64,000 nucleotides of DNA from Pelagihabitans pacificus (GTDB lineage Bacteria; Bacteroidota; Bacteroidia; Flavobacteriales; Flavobacteriaceae): positions 1 through 64,000 of the forward strand of contig NZ_VIKU02000009.1 of assembly GCF_009371985.2 (NCBI RefSeq). Reading direction: 5' to 3'. Below are positions 43,357 through 53,655 of the stretch, one piece after another (the first letter of the stretch is position 1; each line of letters opens with the position of its first letter). Position numbers and translations under genes: made by a program. The notes below the pieces were generated by a model, which made no database searches, was not told where the DNA came from, and saw nothing but the letters and a program-made list of their open reading frames with translations.

Positions 43357-43380
43357 TTATGCCATGGCATAATTTCTGCC
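43357..43380 (+). promoter_or_regulatory. Palindrome overlapping a sigma-54-like promoter for groES
   Basis: TTATGCCATGGCATAA (43357-43372) is a perfect 16-bp palindrome. Its right half overlaps TGGCATAATTTCTGCC (43365-43380), which matches the sigma-54 consensus TGGCAYRNNNNTTGCW except in two of the last five positions and keeps the GG-N10-GC spacing. The predicted transcription start near 43391 leaves a ~35-nt leader before the groES ATG. No TANNTTTG element or CIRCE was found here. Confidence 0.5.
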
Positions 43381-43425
43381 TACTAAAACCAGAATTATAA
43401 AATCCAATTTTAAAAACTTAAAAAT

Positions 43426-43704
43426 ATGGCTAAAGTGAACATTAAACCATTGGCGGATAGGGTACTTATCGAGCCGATGGAAGCTGAAACCAAAACAGCA
43501 TCGGGAATCATCATCCCAGACACTGCAAAAGAAAAACCACAACAGGGAAAAGTTGTCGCTGTAGGGCCAGGCACCAAAGATGAAAATATCACGGTGAAGG
43601 TAGGTGACAAGGTTTTGTACGGCAAGTATGCCGGCACCGAGCTCAAGTTGGAAGGTGTCGATTACCTAATGATGCGGGAAAGCGACATCTTGGCAATCAT
43701 CTAA
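43426..43704 (+). CDS. groES: Co-chaperonin GroES
   Basis: A 92-residue GroES of normal length. Family marks are [23 protein letters not shown] at the N terminus, the mobile loop region around 18-30, [31 protein letters not shown] and the C-terminal [11 protein letters not shown]. It caps the GroEL chamber. It heads the groES-groEL operon; two hairpins lie in the 105-bp gap before groEL. Confidence 0.97.
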   Translation: MAKVNIKPLADRVLIEPMEAETKTASGIIIPDTAKEKPQQGKVVAVGPGTKDENITVKVGDKVLYGKYAGTELKLEGVDYLMMRESDILAII

Positions 43705-43718
43705 AAACCACCTAGGTC

Positions 43719-45441
<1,723 letters not shown>

Positions 45442-45471
45442 GCAATCGGTTTACCTATTACCTACAAATTA

Positions 45472-45507
45472 AAAACCGTCCCGAATATGATTCGGGACGG
45501 TTTTTTA
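45472..45507 (+). terminator. Bidirectional rho-independent terminator
   Basis: AAACCGTCCCGAAT and ATTCGGGACGGTTT form a long perfect stem with a tiny loop. The plus strand continues with a run of T, and the minus strand also ends in T5. It serves groESL on the plus strand and the DUF3179 gene on the minus strand, whose stop is 22 bp away. Confidence 0.93.
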
Positions 45508-45528
45508 CTTTTCTTTTAAGAGACTTTT

Positions 45529-46590
45529 TTAATTGCTATAAATCTCCGTCTCGTAAAATGCGGGAATCGAAAACCAATAGCCCATAAAACCATCTGCGGG
45601 TCGTAGTGGTCCGTTGTTTCCTGCACCGGAAATCACCTCTCCGAAAATATTGTATCCGTTGCCATCGCTATCACGGACTACCGCAACAGAGGTACCGTCG
45701 AAAAGGTAATCGAATACCAAGCCTTCCTGCGCGGGCGTCAGGGCAAAGGAAACCATAAAGTTCGTATTTCCGACCATGAGATAGGACCCACCCTCAAAGG
45801 CATCCTTAAAAACGTTGGTCGCACGAAAATTGCTAAAACGATAGACCTTGGCCTTCTCCCCATCGATAATTGCAAAAACCCTTTCCTTTAAGGGAAGCCT
45901 ACTATCCTTCGGGACGGGAAACAGAAAATTATCCTGATTGGTCTTGTAGTCGACATAGGGATATACCCCATAGGTTCTACTAAAGCCGGTATTCAAACTG
46001 AGTAGCTTGGTTTCGGGAAACATCGTTTTCCATGTTTTCCAATCGGTTTCTACCAAGGGAATCAAATCCGCTTTTTCCCCAATGTTGTCGCCATTGACCG
46101 ACTCGTTCAATAATTGGGACCAGTTGCTCTTTGTAGCCCGGTCGAACGGAATCAGGTTCGTTTGATATAGCAGTCCGGAGACCCCGAAAGTAGTTTCCCT
46201 ACCATTTACTATCCGGTTCCAACCGATACCTGTTCCAGTAAGGGGGCAATAGGTGACCGCCAAGGAGACATCACCGATTTTGTCATTTACAATTTCGTGC
46301 CAATCCAATACGATATGTTGGTAGGCGCGGATGTCGTTACCGTTCTTGTAGCCCAAAACCAGGTCCCCGTCCAAAAGAATAGAGGACTGATCGGCCGCGA
46401 CCATCACCGGGTTTTCCAACGCTGGGATTCCATCCCTTCCCGGGCCACCGTCCAGAACCTCAGTTACGGGAATGCTCCATTCAGTCGAGGTGTTCTCGAC
46501 TTCTTGCGGGTTTACTGTAGATTCCTGAGTACTCGAGGAACTACAGGAGCCTACCATGGCAAAACTTAATACAAGCAATATCTTCTTCAT
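45529..46590 (-). CDS. DUF3179 domain-containing lipoprotein
   Basis: A 353-residue lipoprotein (signal peptide with lipobox VGSCSSS, Cys16). It carries a DUF3179 domain with family text VLGYKNGNDIRAYQHIVLDWHEIVNDKIGD, SLAVTYCPLTGTGIGWNR, FGVSGLLYQTNLIPFDRAT and NSDGNGYNIFGEVI-like DSDGNGYNIFGEVISG. The conserved TYCPLTGT cysteine and surrounding residues suggest a binding or redox site, but no function is known. It starts 6 bp after the beta-barrel gene upstream, so it is probably the last gene of the metal-resistance transcript or of a small unit at its end. It ends at a shared bidirectional terminator. Confidence 0.88.
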   Translation of the reverse strand: MKKILLVLSFAMVGSCSSSSTQESTVNPQEVENTSTEWSIPVTEVLDGGPGRDGIPALENPVMVAADQSSILLDGDLVLGYKNGNDIRAYQHIVLDWHEIVNDKIGDVSLAVTYCPLTGTGIGWNRIVNGRETTFGVSGLLYQTNLIPFDRATKSNWSQLLNESVNGDNIGEKADLIPLVETDWKTWKTMFPETKLLSLNTGFSRTYGVYPYVDYKTNQDNFLFPVPKDSRLPLKERVFAIIDGEKAKVYRFSNFRATNVFKDAFEGGSYLMVGNTNFMVSFALTPAQEGLVFDYLFDGTSVAVVRDSDGNGYNIFGEVISGAGNNGPLRPADGFMGYWFSIPAFYETEIYSN

Positions 46591-46596
46591 AGCATT

Positions 46597-47565
46597 CTAA
46601 TTTAAGGTATTCAACGGATTTTTAAGCAAATTATAGGAAATACCTGCCGTAAATCGCACGGTGGGGGTCAATTGGGTGCCTACAACATTGCTATAGGCGG
46701 GAATTTCCACTCTTGTATTTAGTGTAAAATCGGGAGTTACTTTTACACTTAGCTCTGGCCTGATAAAAATCCACCGACCCCCAGTATTCGGTAACTCGGA
46801 AGCATTTACCTGGTCAACAAACGCCTTCCGATACTTTAAGACCACCCCGGGATTGAAGATGGTATTGAATAACAAAAACTGATCGGTGTAACCCACATTG
46901 GCCTGTAGAACATCGCCAAACTCATACACGGAGGTATTGTTCAAATACGACTTGTTCTTTCCAGTGAACCGATAGGTGGCACTGGCCGACATCGTGGCCG
47001 ATGGCCTAAATCCCACTCCTTTGGATATCGACACCCAACCTAAGGCATCCCAGGCACCGCTTCCCGGTTGTAGGTCTGCCGTCAGTTGAAAACCTTCCTC
47101 GGTAGTAAGATCTGATCGCCCTAAGGGAGCTTTGGTTCCCAAACCTATATTCAATACCGTTTGTTGTCCGAGTATATCAGGCATGGCATATTTTATAAGG
47201 ATGACCGCGTCGCCAATCCCAGTGGTTTCCGTAAGATTTTCATTTCCAAACTGACGTATGGTTCGGCTTTGGTTGACCCAACTAAAAAGGGCTTCCACCG
47301 AAAAACGGTCCGTAAAGGAATATCCTGTATTCAAAAGCACTGAATTGGTAATTCGCAATCTCGAGTCATCTTCCAATCTTTCCGTTCCGGCGTTTAGGGT
47401 GTTTAGATTGTTATAATCATAGTTGAGCCCGATTATAAGGGAGCCTTTCCCTTCATTGGGCAGACCCAGATTGTTGGATAAAGGTACGCCACCGGAACAA
47501 CAGGTTTGCGAATACAAATGCTGCCCGGTCAAAAAGGAAAGAAATATAATGGTGATTACCCGCAC
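46597..47565 (-). CDS. Outer-membrane beta-barrel protein of the metal-efflux cluster
   Basis: A 322-residue protein starting with GTG at 47565. A signal peptide (about residues 1-19, ending LYSQ) is followed by a mature N terminus TCCSGGVPLSNNLGLP with a vicinal Cys pair. The rest has alternating hydrophobic strands with aromatic ends typical of a beta-barrel (SLIIGLNYDYNN, FSVEALFSWVNQ, AVILIKYAMP, SATYRFTG, FTAGISYNLL). In Bacteroidota genomes similar proteins are labelled transporter and lie near heavy-metal efflux genes. The CC pair could bind copper, an inference. It is preceded by the PepSY gene (91 bp) and followed by DUF3179 (6 bp). Confidence 0.75.
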   Translation of the reverse strand: MRVITIIFLSFLTGQHLYSQTCCSGGVPLSNNLGLPNEGKGSLIIGLNYDYNNLNTLNAGTERLEDDSRLRITNSVLLNTGYSFTDRFSVEALFSWVNQSRTIRQFGNENLTETTGIGDAVILIKYAMPDILGQQTVLNIGLGTKAPLGRSDLTTEEGFQLTADLQPGSGAWDALGWVSISKGVGFRPSATMSASATYRFTGKNKSYLNNTSVYEFGDVLQANVGYTDQFLLFNTIFNPGVVLKYRKAFVDQVNASELPNTGGRWIFIRPELSVKVTPDFTLNTRVEIPAYSNVVGTQLTPTVRFTAGISYNLLKNPLNTLN

Positions 47566-47656
47566 TTCTCTTTTTTATGGCTATACCCTTAGTGCGAAAA
47601 AGATAGCCACCCTTACAAATGCGATAAAAATGAGGGATTGGATTTTAGAAAATACC

Positions 47657-48361
47657 CTAGCTTCGTTTCAAAATTTTTCTCAGCGAAGGAGAACTTACTA
47701 TCCAAAGAGTGAAGCCACTCAGTACGGTAATCAATCCGAATAACGAAAAAGCCCGCAGCACAAAAGTGTTAAAGTTGTCCCTTCCTTGATAGTCCATTGT
47801 ATGGGTCATCCACAGGAAATCGAACCAGCGCCAGTCCCGGTGCCGTACGGTCTGAAAAGAACCATCTGCAAGCGAAACATAGGCTTTCAAATTTTCCTGG
47901 GTGTCATAGGAAATCACGTAAGCCGGCAAAGGCTTCCCCCGATACTCATGATGGCTTCCCACCTCCTCGATATATTCCACCTTGCTGACATTTAAATGGG
48001 GTAATATATTCTTTTCGGCCACGAGCAGCGCCTCTTCCTTACTGATTGCGTCTTTCACTTTGCCCGTTTTTGCATCGATTAATTGCGATTCATTGATCCA
48101 ATAATAAGGTTTCCCCGCAATTTCCCTCAATTCCAAAGAGGTAATCGTTAATTGGGTTGCAGTCTTTGTCGGACTTCGTAACTCTTTAAAACCGGTGGGA
48201 GTCACTTCCTCGTTGCGAAAATGATCCCCATGGATTTCATCGATATCCGTCCAACTGAAATAGAGTCCGCTAATCGTCCATAGTAGGAACTGTATTCCAA
48301 GAATAAGTCCCAAATAGCGGTGTGCCTTCCTTATTCCAAGAGCTGTTTTTCTTTTTACCAT
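47657..48361 (-). CDS. PepSY-associated transmembrane protein
   Basis: A 234-residue membrane protein. The first helix (about 13-38: RYLGLILGIQFLLWTISGLYFSW) and the last helix (about 205-225) flank a periplasmic region containing PepSY-like text (SKEEALLVAEKNILPHLNVSKVEYIEEV and PAYVISYDTQENLKAYVSLADGSFQTVRHRDWRWFDFLWMTHTMDY). The histidines in the WMTHTMDY segment near the membrane match the PepSY_TM family seen in iron/copper uptake or reduction loci. Its role in the metal cluster is unknown; metalloreductase-like or assembly functions have been suggested for the family. It lies downstream of cusB on the same strand. Confidence 0.85.
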   Translation of the reverse strand: MVKRKTALGIRKAHRYLGLILGIQFLLWTISGLYFSWTDIDEIHGDHFRNEEVTPTGFKELRSPTKTATQLTITSLELREIAGKPYYWINESQLIDAKTGKVKDAISKEEALLVAEKNILPHLNVSKVEYIEEVGSHHEYRGKPLPAYVISYDTQENLKAYVSLADGSFQTVRHRDWRWFDFLWMTHTMDYQGRDNFNTFVLRAFSLFGLITVLSGFTLWIVSSPSLRKILKRS

Positions 48362-48446
48362 CTATTCTATTTTAAAGGTTCTTCTTTGTTCTCCAAGAAA
48401 AAAGCCGCTTCCAAGGTAAGGAGCCGATGCCTTTAGAAAAGGCCTA

Positions 48447-48539
48447 TTAATGTCCGACACTATCATCGGTTTCGTCCTCGCAGCAATTGAAACTTGAATT
48501 CGCGACATCATGGGCCTCCAGATTCCATTTACATGCCAT
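48447..48539 (-). CDS. Possible 30-residue Cys/His/acidic peptide overlapping the cusB stop
   Basis: A short frame starts at an ATG inside the last codons of cusB (11-bp overlap with its stop) and ends at 48447. It would encode 30 residues beginning MACKWNLEAHD and ending NCCEDETDDSVGH, with three cysteines (one CC pair), two histidines and seven acidic residues. The overlap would allow translation by reinitiation after cusB. The composition fits metal binding, and the gene sits inside a copper efflux cluster. It is too short for coding statistics, so it may be chance. The remaining 85 bp to the PepSY gene show nothing else. Confidence 0.25.
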   Translation of the reverse strand: MACKWNLEAHDVANSSFNCCEDETDDSVGH

Positions 48540-49806
48540 CATGCCCTTCATGACCGGTAGTGGTCGTTCCTCCCTCTTCGTTCATCATAGACTTTTTACC
48601 CTTCAACTGTGCAGCGGCATCTATGGTAAAAGTACCATTGGTAACGATTTCATCCCCATATTCCAGGCCCGAAAGAACAATGTAGCCTCTATTGACGGCA
48701 TCGCCAACAGTAATCTCGCGCATCTCAAATGTCGGATTATCGGGGTCGGTCTTGATATATACTACGGAGCGTTCCCCTGTCCATAATACGGCACTTTCAG
48801 GTATGACCATCGTATCGTGCCGTTTATTTGACGCCACTGCCAAGGAACCTGCCACGAACATTCCCGGTTTGAACCGACCACTTGGATTATTCAAAACGGC
48901 ACGAACTTCAATAGTTCTTGTCGAGGAATTAAGAATGGGGTCTATAAAGGATATCTTGGCATTGAATTTTTTATCGGGATAGGATTTGGTAACGATGTCG
49001 ATTTCCTGTCCTTCCTTTAGTAATGAAACCTGGTTCTCGTAAGCATCAAAAACCGCCCATACCGTTCCCAAATTGGCTAGTTTAAATAAAGGTGACCCTT
49101 TCTTTACATAATCCCCGGCTTCGACCATGATTTCGGAAACCGTACCGGAAACGTTCGCATATACCGGAAAGTTCTCCTGTACCTTACCTGATTTTTCGAT
49201 TTGTTCAACTTCCTTTTCCGAGAGTTTCCAAAGCTTCAATTTATTGCGCACCGCTATATACAATTCTGGTTGCGATTCCTTTAAATTTGTGGCCGTGATC
49301 AGTTCCTGTTGGGCAGCAATCAGTTCTGGGGAATAAATGGTTGCCAATTGTTGCCCGACCCTTACCTCCTCTCCCTCAAAATTGATAAAGAGCTTTTCGA
49401 TACGACCATCAAAATAAGAGGCTTGGGTAGCGACCGCTTTTTCGTTTTCCTCAATAGTCCCCGAAAGTTTTAGGGTATTGTCTCCCGAAATACCAGAACC
49501 CACTTTGGTGGTTCGAATATCGGCCAATGCCATTGCATTCCTGGTCATTTTGAACTGCCCCGTAGCCATGCCTTCATCGGTTGATTCGGCGGGAATCAGG
49601 TCCATACCGCAGATGGGGCAATCACCCGGTTCGGGCTGCATTATCTGCGGATCCATTGAGCATGTCCACATTTGGGCAGATTCCATTTCTTGGCTATGGT
49701 CGTGCTCCTCGGTTATTTTTTCGTCAGCGTTATTCCCGAAAATTAGGTATCCGGCCAATAATCCGGCAATAACCGCCAATCCGATGTAAATGATATTTCT
49801 ATTCAT
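48529..49806 (-). CDS. cusB: CusB-type periplasmic adaptor of RND metal efflux
   Basis: A 425-residue membrane fusion protein starting at the ATG at 49806 (the in-frame codon upstream is TTG). An N-terminal membrane anchor (about 5-24) is followed by a heavy-metal-binding domain with the pattern MWTCSMDPQIMQPEPGDCPICGMDL. The adaptor core follows: a lipoyl/barrel-sandwich half (RIEKLFINFEGEEVRVGQ), an alpha-hairpin (about 160-205), the second lipoyl half (VYANVSGTVSEIMVEAGDYV) and beta-barrel (GQEIDIVTKSYPDKKF). The tail is rich in Gly/His/Met (TTGHEGHDGM), likely binding Cu(I)/Ag(I). It links CusA to the outer-membrane CusC. It lies 17 bp after the CDF gene. Confidence 0.93.
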   Translation of the reverse strand: MNRNIIYIGLAVIAGLLAGYLIFGNNADEKITEEHDHSQEMESAQMWTCSMDPQIMQPEPGDCPICGMDLIPAESTDEGMATGQFKMTRNAMALADIRTTKVGSGISGDNTLKLSGTIEENEKAVATQASYFDGRIEKLFINFEGEEVRVGQQLATIYSPELIAAQQELITATNLKESQPELYIAVRNKLKLWKLSEKEVEQIEKSGKVQENFPVYANVSGTVSEIMVEAGDYVKKGSPLFKLANLGTVWAVFDAYENQVSLLKEGQEIDIVTKSYPDKKFNAKISFIDPILNSSTRTIEVRAVLNNPSGRFKPGMFVAGSLAVASNKRHDTMVIPESAVLWTGERSVVYIKTDPDNPTFEMREITVGDAVNRGYIVLSGLEYGDEIVTNGTFTIDAAAQLKGKKSMMNEEGGTTTTGHEGHDGM

Positions 49807-49823
49807 GTTCAATTCTTAAAATG

Positions 49824-50615
49824 TTAATTACCCAATTTTAATATTCTGAAGGCTCCTCTAATTACAATGGCGAACACAATCGCACCGACAATTAGGTCGG
49901 GTATCCTTGATTGCGACCAAAGAACCAATAGACCCGCAACGATTACACCCGTGTTGATAACAACATCGTTGGAAGTAAAAATCATACTGGCCTGCATATG
50001 GGCTTCCTTGCTCTTGGATTTTTGTAGTAGATACAGGCAGATGGAATTGGCTAGTAATGCAAGGATTGAAACTGCGATCATGGTTTTGAAATCAGGTATT
50101 TCGTCAGATACAAAAAACCGTCGTACCACTTCCACAAAGCCTATGACCGCCAATATCATCTGAAAATATCCGGCTATGGTGGCAATGTTTTTTTTCCTAG
50201 CCATGGAACCTCCAACGGCAAAAAGGCTGAGGCCGTAAACAAACGAATCGGCTAACATATCAAGGCTATCGGCTACCAAGCCCATTGATTTCGACAACCA
50301 TCCGGTAATCATCTCCAAGACAAAAAATGCAAAATTAATCAGTAGTACCGCCCACAATAATGTACGTTGATTTGACTCCTCGAACACTATCGGTTCCTCG
50401 GCTTTGGTCGATGAAATAAGTTCGTCGTTAAATTTCAACCCTTGTATCGTCGCACGTATTTTTTCAAGATTCCCTTCATGATAAACCGTTAATTTTCGGT
50501 TAGGAATATCGAAAACCATCTTCTTGATTCCCGATAATCCGTCCAGTTTCAACCGTATCATGGATTCTTCGGAAGGGCAATCCATCTTTGCTATTTTGAA
50601 AATCGTTTTGTCCAT
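49824..50615 (-). CDS. Cation transporter (CDF-like) with N-terminal HMA-like domain
   Basis: A 263-residue protein. The first ~70 residues resemble a heavy-metal-associated domain (FKIAKMDCPSEESMIRLKLDGL), with a single Cys in MDCPSE in place of CxxC. The rest is a cation-diffusion-facilitator membrane domain of about five to six helices, with the acidic metal-site motifs ADSLDMLADS near residue 115 and SNDVVINTG near 212. There is no C-terminal cytoplasmic CDF domain. The protein should export a divalent metal such as Zn2+ or Co2+ in exchange for protons, but specificity is unknown. It is 12 bp after the DUF305 gene and 17 bp before cusB, within the metal cluster. Confidence 0.85.
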   Translation of the reverse strand: MDKTIFKIAKMDCPSEESMIRLKLDGLSGIKKMVFDIPNRKLTVYHEGNLEKIRATIQGLKFNDELISSTKAEEPIVFEESNQRTLLWAVLLINFAFFVLEMITGWLSKSMGLVADSLDMLADSFVYGLSLFAVGGSMARKKNIATIAGYFQMILAVIGFVEVVRRFFVSDEIPDFKTMIAVSILALLANSICLYLLQKSKSKEAHMQASMIFTSNDVVINTGVIVAGLLVLWSQSRIPDLIVGAIVFAIVIRGAFRILKLGN

Positions 50616-50627
50616 TACGGTTACAAA

Positions 50628-51122
50628 TTAGTCCTTTTGCGGCTCAAGCCGATACCTCATCTTTTTCGTTTGGGCAATTTCTCGTTCCTGTGCCTCAATA
50701 GTATCTTCTACAAGCTTGATCGCTTCGGGGTCCTTTAGATGTCCTTTCCAGTTTGTCATGATGGCGGACAAATGCTGCGGTATCATCGCTTTCATCCATT
50801 GGGTATCTCCCATGAAGGTCTGTTGACGTAATCCCATAAGGGTTGCGATGAATACAAGAACCGAAACACCAAGAATGATGAAATTCGTTTTCTTGTTCTT
50901 GTACATACCCCAGATGAAGAGTAGCATCGTAAAGGCCATGGGTGCTATCATCAAAATGGTCATATAGGTTCGTATATGGCTTGACATTACGTGGTCAGAA
51001 ACGTCCGCGTTTAGAAACAGGACCCCATACATAATGACAATGGACGTTGCCAACATAAGGCCGAATTTCACATAACTGCCTTTTTTCATTTTATCATCAT
51101 CCGTTTCGTTTTTATTTCCCAT
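50628..51122 (-). CDS. DUF305-type membrane protein of the copper cluster
   Basis: A 164-residue protein with three transmembrane helices in the first two thirds (about 17-37, 50-70 and 77-95). A C-terminal stretch follows that resembles DUF305 (WMKAMIPQHLSAIMTNWKGHLKDPEAIKLVEDTIEAQEREIAQTKKM), a small four-helix family. The family His pair is partly changed (MIPQH rather than MIPHH). DUF305 proteins are often exported and found with copper resistance genes. It is 31 bp after copA and 12 bp before the CDF gene. Confidence 0.82.
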   Translation of the reverse strand: MGNKNETDDDKMKKGSYVKFGLMLATSIVIMYGVLFLNADVSDHVMSSHIRTYMTILMIAPMAFTMLLFIWGMYKNKKTNFIILGVSVLVFIATLMGLRQQTFMGDTQWMKAMIPQHLSAIMTNWKGHLKDPEAIKLVEDTIEAQEREIAQTKKMRYRLEPQKD

Positions 51123-51153
51123 TATCCTATGTTTTCAGATAAGTAATTCTTTG

Positions 51154-53652
51154 TCAATCTATTTTCGTGGTCCTTAATCTCAAGGCATTCGCAATGACCG
51201 AAACGGAACTAAAGCTCATAGCGGTCGCAGCGATCATCGGGGAAAGCAATATTCCAAAAAATGGAAATAGCACACCCGCGGCGATAGGTACGCCTAGGGT
51301 ATTGTAAACAAGGGCAAAAAACAGGTTTTGCTTAATATTCGCCATTACTTTATCACTAAGGTTACGTGCTTTGACAATGCCGTGCAGATCACCTTTCACC
51401 AGGGTTATCGCCGCACTTTCGATGGCGACATCGGTTCCGGTGCCCATGGCGATTCCGACATCACTTTTTGCCAGAGCGGGAGCGTCGTTGATGCCGTCGC
51501 CTGCCATAGCCACCGTTTTTCCGTTTTTCTGAAGTTGTTCCACTTCCTTTAATTTATCCTCGGGCAACATTCCGGCCTTAAAATCGGCCAGATTGAGTTC
51601 ATTGGCCACGGACTGTGCGGTATCATAATTATCGCCTGTCAACATGATCACGGCGATGCCTTTGCCCTGTAGCGTATTAATGGCTCTTTTACTGGTCTCC
51701 TTGATTTTGTCCCCAATGACAACGTAGCCGATCACCTCATTGCCAACAGCAAGATAAGAGACCGTTTTACCCTGCTTTTGAAAGGTCTGTGCTTCACTCT
51801 TCAGGTTGGTTGACACCATGGCCTTGGCATATTCCATCATTTTTATATTACCAAGGGCGATCGCCTCCCCGTTCACGGTGCCCTCCACTCCCTTTCCGGT
51901 TACCGCATTGAACCCATCGGCCTTTAACAATTCGGTTCCCTGTTCCTTTCCATAGTTGACGGTAGCTACGGCCAAAGGATGCTCGCTCATTTGGTTCAAC
52001 GAAACTATATATTGTAACACTTGCATTTCTGAATACGCTCCTCCGGAAGCACCTACTTTTTCAACGGTTGGTTTTCCTTCGGTAATGGTTCCTGTCTTAT
52101 CGACGATAAGCGTGTCTACTTTCTCCATCTTCTCCAAGGCCTCTGCATTCTTGATGAGCACTCCGTTTTGTGCGCCTTTGCCCACACCGACCATGACAGA
52201 CATGGGAGTTGCCAGACCTAACGCACAGGGGCAAGCGATGATCAATACGGCAATCGCATTGACCAGGGCATAGACGTAGGCCGGTTCCGGTCCCAGAATA
52301 GCCCAGACACCGAAAGTGACAATGGCGATCAGTACCACTGCGGGAACAAAATACCCGGAAACCTTATCTGCCAGATTTTGTATGGGAGCCTTGCTGCGGC
52401 TGGCATCATTGACCATACAAATAATCTGTGATAGCAGCGTATCGGAACCTACCTTTTCGGCCTTCATCAAAAAGGACTGATTGCCGTTGATGGTGCCACT
52501 GCTGATTTTGTCCCCTTCAGATTTATATATCGGGATGGGTTCACCGGTAATCATCGATTCATCAATAGAAGTATGTCCTTGCGTCAATATGCCATCCACG
52601 GGAATTTTATCCCCAGGCTTTACACGAAGTATATCGCCCAATTCGATTTTGTCGATAGAGATCTCTTCCTCTACCCCATCCTTTACGCGGACAGCCTTAT
52701 TGGGCGCAAGCTTTAACAGTTCCTTTACGGCGGAATTTGTTTTGCTATGTGCCCGTGCTTCCAAGACCTGCCCTAATAACACAAGGGTCAAGATGACCGT
52801 TGCCGCTTCAAAATAGACATGGACACTTCCTGATTCCGATTTGAATTGGGTGGGGAAAAAATCCGGGAAGAACATTCCAAAAACGCTAAAAAGCCATGCC
52901 ACGCCCGCCCCGATTCCGATAAGCGTAAACATATTCAGGTTCCATGTTTTGATACTTCTGTACGCCCTTTCAAAGAACATCCAAGTAGCATAAAAGACGA
53001 CCGGAATGGAAAGTACGAACTGGATCCAGTTCCAGTTTTTCTGCTCCATGAGATCGTAGAGTGGATTATCGGACAACATTTCGGACATCGCAACCAGAAA
53101 GATGGGCAGCGTAAACACCAAAGCGATCCAAAACTTGTTGAGGAGTTTCTTATAGGTCTTCTCCTCTGCGGAAACGTCCGGTTCCATGGGTACCAAATCC
53201 ATCCCACAAATAGGACAGCTTCCCGGTTCGTCTTCGACGATCTCGGAATGCATAGGACAGGTATATTGTGTCTCCGAGCTTTTTGAAAGATTTTGTTCCT
53301 CGACCAAATCCATTCCGCATACAGGACAATCGCCGGGTTGGTCGTAGGTCTTGTCGCCTTCGCACCGCATCGGGCAATAGAAAGTGCCTGTTACGGTGCT
53401 CTTTGGTTTTTCTTCTTTCTTTTCATGGTCATAATGTTCCCCAGGCATACGAATGCTGTATGTGCCTCCATCATTCTGCAGTGCCTCCTTGAGCTTTTCG
53501 ATAGGAACGTGCTTCTCCATTTGAACGGTCGCCTCGGCTTTTTCCAAATCAACGGAAACCGCGGTCACACCTTCCACTTTTGAAAGTGTCTCGGCTACAT
53601 GCTTTCGGCAGCCGTCGCAGGTCATTCCGTGTATGTGATAGGTGTGTTTCAT
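51154..53652 (-). CDS. copA: Copper-exporting P-type ATPase CopA
   Basis: An 832-residue P1B-type ATPase. The N terminus has an HMA domain with GMTCDGC (residues ~9-15). Two heavy-metal-binding zinc-ribbon-like repeats follow (YCPMRCEGD...CPVCGMDL and YTCPMHSEI...CPICGMDL, about 90-170). The membrane metal site CPC (IACPCALGLATP) is near residue 474. The phosphorylated Asp in DKTGT is near 517 and GDGINDAPALA near 700. CPC plus the HMA domain indicates Cu(I)/Ag(I) export to the periplasm. It starts 3 bp after the acetolactate-decarboxylase-like gene, in the middle of the resistance operon. Confidence 0.96.
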   Translation of the reverse strand: MKHTYHIHGMTCDGCRKHVAETLSKVEGVTAVSVDLEKAEATVQMEKHVPIEKLKEALQNDGGTYSIRMPGEHYDHEKKEEKPKSTVTGTFYCPMRCEGDKTYDQPGDCPVCGMDLVEEQNLSKSSETQYTCPMHSEIVEDEPGSCPICGMDLVPMEPDVSAEEKTYKKLLNKFWIALVFTLPIFLVAMSEMLSDNPLYDLMEQKNWNWIQFVLSIPVVFYATWMFFERAYRSIKTWNLNMFTLIGIGAGVAWLFSVFGMFFPDFFPTQFKSESGSVHVYFEAATVILTLVLLGQVLEARAHSKTNSAVKELLKLAPNKAVRVKDGVEEEISIDKIELGDILRVKPGDKIPVDGILTQGHTSIDESMITGEPIPIYKSEGDKISSGTINGNQSFLMKAEKVGSDTLLSQIICMVNDASRSKAPIQNLADKVSGYFVPAVVLIAIVTFGVWAILGPEPAYVYALVNAIAVLIIACPCALGLATPMSVMVGVGKGAQNGVLIKNAEALEKMEKVDTLIVDKTGTITEGKPTVEKVGASGGAYSEMQVLQYIVSLNQMSEHPLAVATVNYGKEQGTELLKADGFNAVTGKGVEGTVNGEAIALGNIKMMEYAKAMVSTNLKSEAQTFQKQGKTVSYLAVGNEVIGYVVIGDKIKETSKRAINTLQGKGIAVIMLTGDNYDTAQSVANELNLADFKAGMLPEDKLKEVEQLQKNGKTVAMAGDGINDAPALAKSDVGIAMGTGTDVAIESAAITLVKGDLHGIVKARNLSDKVMANIKQNLFFALVYNTLGVPIAAGVLFPFFGILLSPMIAATAMSFSSVSVIANALRLRTTKID

Positions 53653-53655
53653 CTC

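Noticed and set aside
43286-43425. CIRCE operator for HrcA ahead of groES.
   Set aside because: No TTAGCACTC-N9-GAGTGCTAA-like sequence is present. The palindrome found is different.
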